17,991 bases of DNA from CAZGQY01 sp964528035. Lineage in GTDB: Bacteria > Pseudomonadota > Gammaproteobacteria > Methylococcales > UBA1147. The stretch spans positions 1 through 17,991 of the forward strand of contig CAZGQY010000076.1 of assembly GCA_964528035.1 (NCBI GenBank). The letters are read 5' to 3'. Under the pieces are notes generated by a model, which searched no databases, had not been told where the DNA came from, and saw nothing but the letters and a program-made list of their open reading frames with translations. Positions 14,763 through 17,991 of this stretch are shown one piece after another. The first letter of the stretch is position 1. Each line of letters opens with the position of its first letter. The translations under genes were made by a program, and so were the position numbers.

Positions 14763-15065
14763 ATGAGAATCATCGCACTGTCGACGCTGAAAGTCTTCTG
14801 GGAAGAGAACCCGGAATATCAGGATGCCAGGGAGCCAACATTGGCCTGGTACCGTCATGCCTTGCATGCTGACTGGCGCTCACCTGCCGAGGTTAAGCAG
14901 GATTTCAGGAATGCCAGCATCCTTAAAGATGGTCGTGTGGTGTTCAATATTGCGGGCAACAAGTATCGACTTGTCGTGTGGATCAATTACGCCTACAAGG
15001 TTGTATACATTCGTTTTATTGGTACCCATGTGCAGTATGACAAGATTGATGTGCAAACCATTTAA
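14763..15065 (+). CDS. higB: HigB-type mRNA interferase toxin
   Basis: A 100-residue toxin of the HigB subgroup of the RelE/ParE superfamily, which cleaves mRNA on the ribosome. Typical blocks are MRIIALSTLKVFWEENPEYQ at the N-terminus, a central W...AEVKQDFRNASIL, then VFNIAGNKYRLVVWINYAYK and VYIRFIGTHVQYDKID at the C-terminus, which carry the usual basic and histidine residues of the active site. The length is normal. The toxin gene precedes the antitoxin gene, the usual order for higBA, with 14 nt between them. A promoter with an internal palindrome lies immediately upstream. No ribosome site is evident, in keeping with a near-leaderless transcript. The pair appears intact. Confidence 0.92.
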   Translation: MRIIALSTLKVFWEENPEYQDAREPTLAWYRHALHADWRSPAEVKQDFRNASILKDGRVVFNIAGNKYRLVVWINYAYKVVYIRFIGTHVQYDKIDVQTI

Positions 15066-15079
15066 CTGTCGGAGAACTG

Positions 15080-15451
15080 ATGATGAATATAAAACCAATT
15101 AAAACGGATGCCGATTACCACGCGGCATTAAAAGAAGTCGAAAACCTGATGATGGCTGAGCCAGACTCCCCGGACGGTGAAAAGCTGGATGTCATGGTCA
15201 CGCTTATTGAGGCTTATGAAGCCAATCATTTCCCGATGGATTTGCCTGACCCTGTTGAGGCGATCAAGTTCGAAATGGAACGCAAGGGCTTAACCGTAAA
15301 AGACCTGGAACCGATGATCGGCAAAAGTAATCGCGTTTACGAGATACTGAATCACAAGCGCTCTCTGACGTTGAAGATGATCTGGCGGCTGCACGAAGGC
15401 CTGGGTATTCCGGCTGAGTCGTTGATCAAGCCACCGCAAATTCATGCCTAA
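15080..15451 (+). CDS. higA: HigA-type antitoxin (helix-turn-helix)
   Basis: A 123-residue antitoxin. The N-terminal half (MMNIKPIKTDADYHAALKEV and the acidic MMAEPDSPDGEKLDVMVTLI) is the conserved toxin-neutralising region. The C-terminal half has an Xre-like helix-turn-helix (AIKFEMERKGLTVKDLEPMI, then NRVYEILNHKRSLTLKMIWR), which binds the promoter and represses the operon with HigB. GGAG lies 6 nt upstream of the first of two adjacent ATG codons (15080 and 15083). It neutralises the toxin encoded directly upstream. The operator is probably the palindrome at 14732-14748. Sequence and length are typical; no sign of decay. Confidence 0.93.
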   Translation: MMNIKPIKTDADYHAALKEVENLMMAEPDSPDGEKLDVMVTLIEAYEANHFPMDLPDPVEAIKFEMERKGLTVKDLEPMIGKSNRVYEILNHKRSLTLKMIWRLHEGLGIPAESLIKPPQIHA

Positions 15452-16065
15452 TCAATTTCACCGCGGAGAAAATTTTTGGATATACGCAATCGATTTGAGG
15501 CTAGCTGATTTTGCGCTCCGTCAAAATACCATGCCAGCATCAATCCACTACTCATGGTCTCGCCGGTTTTTGCGTTAAGGTCACATCCTGCAAGTGGCCG
15601 CCTACGGCTTGTTGCTCGCAGAATCACTTGCCAAACCCTGGCCAAACCCTGGCAACACCACCAATAACCGACTCCGATAAAACGCATTTCCGAATTAATT
15701 CAATAGTCAACCTTTGCGGTACGCATTTACAGCCGATAATATATATTGCTATGCCAGAAGGGGCACCAGCCCAAAGGCCGTCATTTGCGTTTCCTTCTTA
15801 AAATCGGTTCTCTAAACTCTCTCGCAACGAAGCACCTCATGGACGTGGGCTCACTTTCGTGCCGGACAAATCTTGAATCCGTATCGACTCCATTACATCG
15901 CCGCATTCGCTTTGTCCATCCTAGCTCCCGTCCGCCTTAGCACTGGCAGTTACGATTCCCCTCACGCTTCGCCGGTCAGATTGATGTGTCTTGTGAGCTG
16001 TAATTTTACTCATGTATAAACACAAAATAGTGTGTCAACGCTCTAAAAAGGTAGAGTAGAACCAA
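15452..16065. other. Long stretch without a recognised gene
   Basis: About 610 bases between higA and the DUF6404-like gene. Short frames occur on both strands (for example 15448-15687 minus, 15746-15940 plus), but none has a family resemblance, a good ribosome site or convincing codon use. An 11-bp unit CCAAACCCTGG occurs twice in tandem (15631-15652). A proper attC-like site, expected if the next gene were a complete cassette, was not found. Confidence 0.5.
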
Positions 16066-16464
16066 CTAGGCATAACCATATACATCCCAACTAGGAAGGT
16101 TGAGCATTCCAGCTCTTACCTTGAAATAAACCGCCATAAACAAGCCAAAAAATACTCCAGAAAAATTCCCAAGTTCCAACAACGCATTTAAGTCAGCACG
16201 GCCTCCAGATTCCAAATACATAACGAATGCCCACAAAACTCCCCATGCTGATCCTTGAAAAGCAGCAAGCTGACGAAACTTTGCAAATAGAGGAGGAACC
16301 AGCTGAAAACCAGTAAGCCAAGCAAGTTTATATATTGGTGGTGCCATTGTACTTCGCCAAACTCCACGATTACCTAAATCGTAATACATAAACTGAATTT
16401 TTTGTCGAAACTGCCCTGAACTCTCACTAGAGGTTTCAGGAGGTGGTATTGAAGGAATTTCCAT
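16066..16464 (-). CDS. DUF6404-like membrane protein
   Basis: 132 residues from the ATG at 16464, preferred because GGAG lies 6 nt upstream; an in-frame ATG at 16476 has no ribosome site. The pattern is a short N-terminal cytoplasmic part, then GVWRSTMAPPIYKLAWLTGF, a first membrane segment around FQGSAWGVLWAFVMYL, a second around GNFSGVFFGLFMAVYF, and a short basic tail ending LPSWDVYGYA. The APP.Y.L.W..GF..PP and SGVFFGLFMA.Y blocks fit the DUF6404 family, small two-helix proteins that I associate with integron arrays in vibrios. Here the gene lies next to an attC-like site at 16534-16660 but points away from it. Function unknown; family assignment moderate. Confidence 0.7.
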   Translation of the reverse strand: MEIPSIPPPETSSESSGQFRQKIQFMYYDLGNRGVWRSTMAPPIYKLAWLTGFQLVPPLFAKFRQLAAFQGSAWGVLWAFVMYLESGGRADLNALLELGNFSGVFFGLFMAVYFKVRAGMLNLPSWDVYGYA

Positions 16465-16533
16465 ATATTTCTCCATTTTTAAACAGAACCGAGGGGTACA
16501 AAACCAGTTTGAATCAACAATTACTTATTACAG

Positions 16534-16660
16534 CTAACGACCAAATCAACTGACGTTGGCAGATATACGATGAACTCTGACAAAGCACTGACTTTTGATA
16601 TAAAAATGACCTTTGGAAACGAACTGCGCTGCCAACGGTTAGCTGGATTTTATTGTTATG
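16534..16660 (+). other. attC-like integron recombination site (left of vapBC)
   Basis: The sequence starts with TAACG (16535-16539) and ends with TGTTATG (16654-16660). The two sides pair imperfectly: TAAC with GTTA, AAATC with GATTT, and the exact arms CGTTGGCAG and CTGCCAACG. Between them is an unpaired region of about 60 bases that is very similar to the site at 17302-17427, including ATACGATGAACTCTG versus GTACGATGAACTCTG. Long interrupted palindromes ending in GTT are the defining structure of attC sites. No integrase gene is in the window. Confidence 0.75.
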
Positions 16661-16678
16661 TTTTTTTACTCATGCTAC

Positions 16679-16705
16679 TGTGTATAATCTAAATCATTAT
16701 ACACA
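16679..16705 (+). promoter_or_regulatory. vapBC operator/promoter palindrome
   Basis: TGTGTATAAT (16679-16688) and ATTATACACA (16696-16705) are perfect 10-bp inverted arms around a 7-nt loop. The left arm contains a consensus -10 TATAAT (16683-16688), and the vapB start is at 16714. Binding of the VapBC complex here would directly block the promoter. It gives the cassette its own promoter, which is common for cassette-borne toxin-antitoxin pairs. No clear Shine-Dalgarno sequence follows. Confidence 0.7.
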
Positions 16706-16713
16706 TAATACTC

Positions 16714-16917
16714 ATGAGAACAAATATTGTAATTGATGATGCTTTAATGGCGCACGCCCTTAAAGCATCAGGATTGAAAACAAAAAGAGATGTTGTAGAG
16801 CAAGGCCTTAAATTAATAATACTTCGACAAAAACAGCAAGCAATACGAGGCTTGCGTGGAAAAATAAAATGGGAAGGCAACTTAGATGAAATGAGAATCA
16901 ACAATGATATTAGTTGA
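16714..16917 (+). CDS. vapB: VapB-type antitoxin
   Basis: A 67-residue antitoxin. The N-terminal MRTNIVIDDALMAHALKASG with KTKRDVVEQGLKLIIL forms the ribbon-helix-helix-like DNA-binding region of the short VapB (DUF2191) group. The C-terminal part (RGKIKWEGNLDEMRINND) is the flexible segment that wraps the toxin, with the GKIKWEG motif typical of VapB partners of PIN toxins. Its last 14 bases overlap the vapC start, giving coupled translation. The palindrome at 16679-16705 is its likely operator. It is intact and follows immediately after an attC-like site, in the same orientation as that site. Confidence 0.9.
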   Translation: MRTNIVIDDALMAHALKASGLKTKRDVVEQGLKLIILRQKQQAIRGLRGKIKWEGNLDEMRINNDIS

Positions 16918-17305
16918 TACCAGCGTTTGGATTGACTATTTGAACGGTAAAGAAAATTCACTGACAAATATTCTGGATAAAGCTTTAATTGATGGCTTAG
17001 TTTTGATAGGCGACTTAATTCTTTTAGAGATTCTACAAGGTATAAAAGCCGAACGAGAGTACAACAAAACAAGGACTCTCCTTGCACTATTAGAGCAATA
17101 TGAAATGTTTGGACATAAAATGGTTGAAAAATGTGCTGAGAATTTTCGATTTCTTCGCAAAAAAGGAGTCACTATCAGAAAGACAAATGATGTAATAATT
17201 GCAACATTCTGCATTGAAAATAATTTACCGCTTCTCTTTAACGATCGTGATTTTATACCATTTGTAGATCATCTTGCACTAATACCCGTTAGCTCAAAAA
17301 CATAA
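16904..17305 (+). CDS. vapC: VapC-type PIN-domain ribonuclease toxin
   Basis: A 133-residue PIN-domain toxin, a metal-dependent RNase whose relatives cleave tRNA or rRNA. Acidic active-site residues are visible: D5 in LVDTSVWIDYL, E42 in LLEILQGI, D96 in KTNDVIIA and D114 in LLFNDRDF. The length is normal and all motifs are present, so the toxin should be active unless held by VapB. The stop codon TAA at 17303-17305 is also the first bases (TAAC) of the attC-like site that follows, so the gene fills its cassette to the end. The compact layout (promoter, antitoxin, toxin, attC-like site) in under 800 bp is that of a mobile integron cassette. Confidence 0.93.
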   Translation: MILVDTSVWIDYLNGKENSLTNILDKALIDGLVLIGDLILLEILQGIKAEREYNKTRTLLALLEQYEMFGHKMVEKCAENFRFLRKKGVTIRKTNDVIIATFCIENNLPLLFNDRDFIPFVDHLALIPVSSKT

Positions 17306-17427
17306 CGCCAAATTCACTGGCCGCTGGCAGATGTACGATGAACTCTGCAAACACACTGAACTATGATACAAAATGACCTCTGAAAACTAGTGGCGCTGCC
17401 AGCGGTCGACTGGATTTTTTTGTTAAG
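17302..17427 (+). other. attC-like integron recombination site (right of vapBC)
   Basis: It begins with TAACGCC (17303-17309) and ends with TGTTAAG (17421-17427). The inner arms CCGCTGGCAG and CTGCCAGCGG pair exactly, and AAAT/ATTT-rich outer arms plus TAAC/GTTA pair around a loop of about 70 bases. The loop and spacing closely match the site at 16534-16660, while the inner arm bases differ in a compensated way (CGTTGGCAG/CTGCCAACG there), showing that structure is conserved over sequence. Strand-specific folding of this kind is the hallmark of attC. Confidence 0.78.
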
Positions 17428-17668
17428 TTTTTGACCTACTAGATAATTCAAGAATTCTCTCAATAGATGTACAACCTTTAAATTTATATATTCTTTTGCT
17501 TACTCTGCGTCCTTCTCCTGATACACCAAGAGTAATACCAGCTTCATCGCCTTTTAAACCAAAGTTTCCTTTTCCCGAATTATCATAATACTCCTCTATT
17601 TCAACTTCATCTGCACTTTCAATACGTCTAGCTATTGCTAACTCTTGCTCAAGCAGATGTTGAAGGGT
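17423..17668 (-). pseudogene. Unrecognised ORF without a start codon, truncated at its N-terminus
   Basis: The minus-strand frame is open for 81 codons from a TAA at 17669-17671 to a TAA at 17423-17425. It reads LLEQELAIARRIESADEVEI, then EEYYDNSGKGNFGLKGDEAG, ITLGVSGEGRRVSKRIYKFK and ends LELSSRSKT. Composition and codon use look like a real bacterial protein, but there is no ATG, GTG or TTG anywhere in the frame. It appears to be the C-terminal end of a gene cut off near 17670-17697, just before the right direct repeat. Its stop lies in the end of the attC-like site, so it was probably a cassette gene in reverse orientation. No family recognised. Confidence 0.6.
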
Positions 17669-17697
17669 TTATATTATTGACCACTGATGTCAAGATC

Positions 17698-17924
17698 GCA
17701 GAAAATCCTGGAGCGATTCGTAAAGTTTGAAACTGATTTGGTCACGGCTTTAAAAGACTTCGATCCCAACGGGAGTCACCGGTTGAAGGAGTCTGACGTT
17801 GCGATCTTTGTTTGTCGCTTGCTAAGTATCAACTTCGTATTCAATATTTGTGGGTTTGGGCCACGAAATGAGCCTATATCAAGCGTTTCATATAGTTAAA
17901 TATGATTGCCCCCTTTTCCTTTTA
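17698..17924 (+). repeat. Right copy of the long direct repeat
   Basis: It starts GCAGAAAATCCTGGAGCGAT and follows the copy at 14501 through TTTGTGGGTTTGGG and the final pyrimidine-rich CCCCTTTT. A frame of 70 codons from ATG 17687 to 17899 (ILERFVKFETDLVTALKDFD, then PNGSHRLKESDVAIFVCRLL) is uninterrupted here. It has no recognised domain and the left copy is frameshifted, so I do not call it a gene. Confidence 0.8.
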
Positions 17925-17991
17925 CCAGCGTAGGAAGCAGCTGCATATTCTGTCCCAACATGAACACTGATTCTGGCGCATTGTGAACACC

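Noticed and set aside
15631..15652. Start of a CRISPR or minisatellite array
   Set aside because: Only two 11-bp copies in direct contact, with no spacers and no further units.
17687..17899. A 70-codon ORF in the right direct repeat as a gene
   Set aside because: The homologous left copy is frameshifted, substitutions between the copies are not clearly synonymous, and no domain is recognised; annotated as repeat only.

Overview
The window looks like a chromosomal segment of a gammaproteobacterium, probably marine or aquatic. The lineage is inferred from the lipid-modification cluster, the PurK fragment, IS3/IS91 remnants and integron-type attC-like sites; no rRNA or other phylogenetic marker is present, so this is a moderate-confidence inference.

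Left part (about 200-10264): a coherent membrane-lipid modification locus. A long minus-strand transcription unit of eight tightly packed genes (8971 down to 1040) encodes a three-histidine-box fatty acid desaturase, a flavin amine-oxidase-like oxidoreductase, a DUF1365 protein, a cyclopropane-fatty-acid-synthase-type enzyme, two small integral membrane proteins (DUF2878 and DUF1295), a second SAM-dependent methyltransferase of the same superfamily, and a sensor histidine kinase. An OmpR-type response regulator lies convergent to the kinase. Divergent from the desaturase is a two-gene unit encoding an NTF2-like lipoprotein and a chalcone-isomerase-fold exported protein. The divergent promoter region holds two mirror-image 27-bp boxes, each with TGTGA-type half-sites 11 bp apart, as expected for an OmpR-family regulator. 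The likely job is remodelling unsaturated acyl chains already in phospholipids (methylation, cyclopropanation, extra desaturation, possibly furan fatty acids), controlled by the local two-component system.

Middle part (10265-14500): a gene graveyard. It holds two pieces of an IS91-type transposase, a frameshifted C-terminal purK fragment, a short alpha/beta-hydrolase fragment, an IS3-type transposase tail with stop codons, and a DDE transposase gene broken only by one TGA codon. Between these lies one apparently intact gene for a secreted protein with a very cysteine-rich tail.

Right part (14501-17991): an accessory island. A roughly 225-bp sequence occurs as a direct repeat at 14501 and 17698. 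Between the copies are a HigBA-type toxin-antitoxin pair, a DUF6404-like membrane protein, and a VapBC-type pair bounded by two attC-like palindromic sites, so vapBC has the layout of an integron gene cassette. A reversed ORF without a start codon abuts the right repeat. No integron integrase, tRNA, rRNA or CRISPR array was seen.
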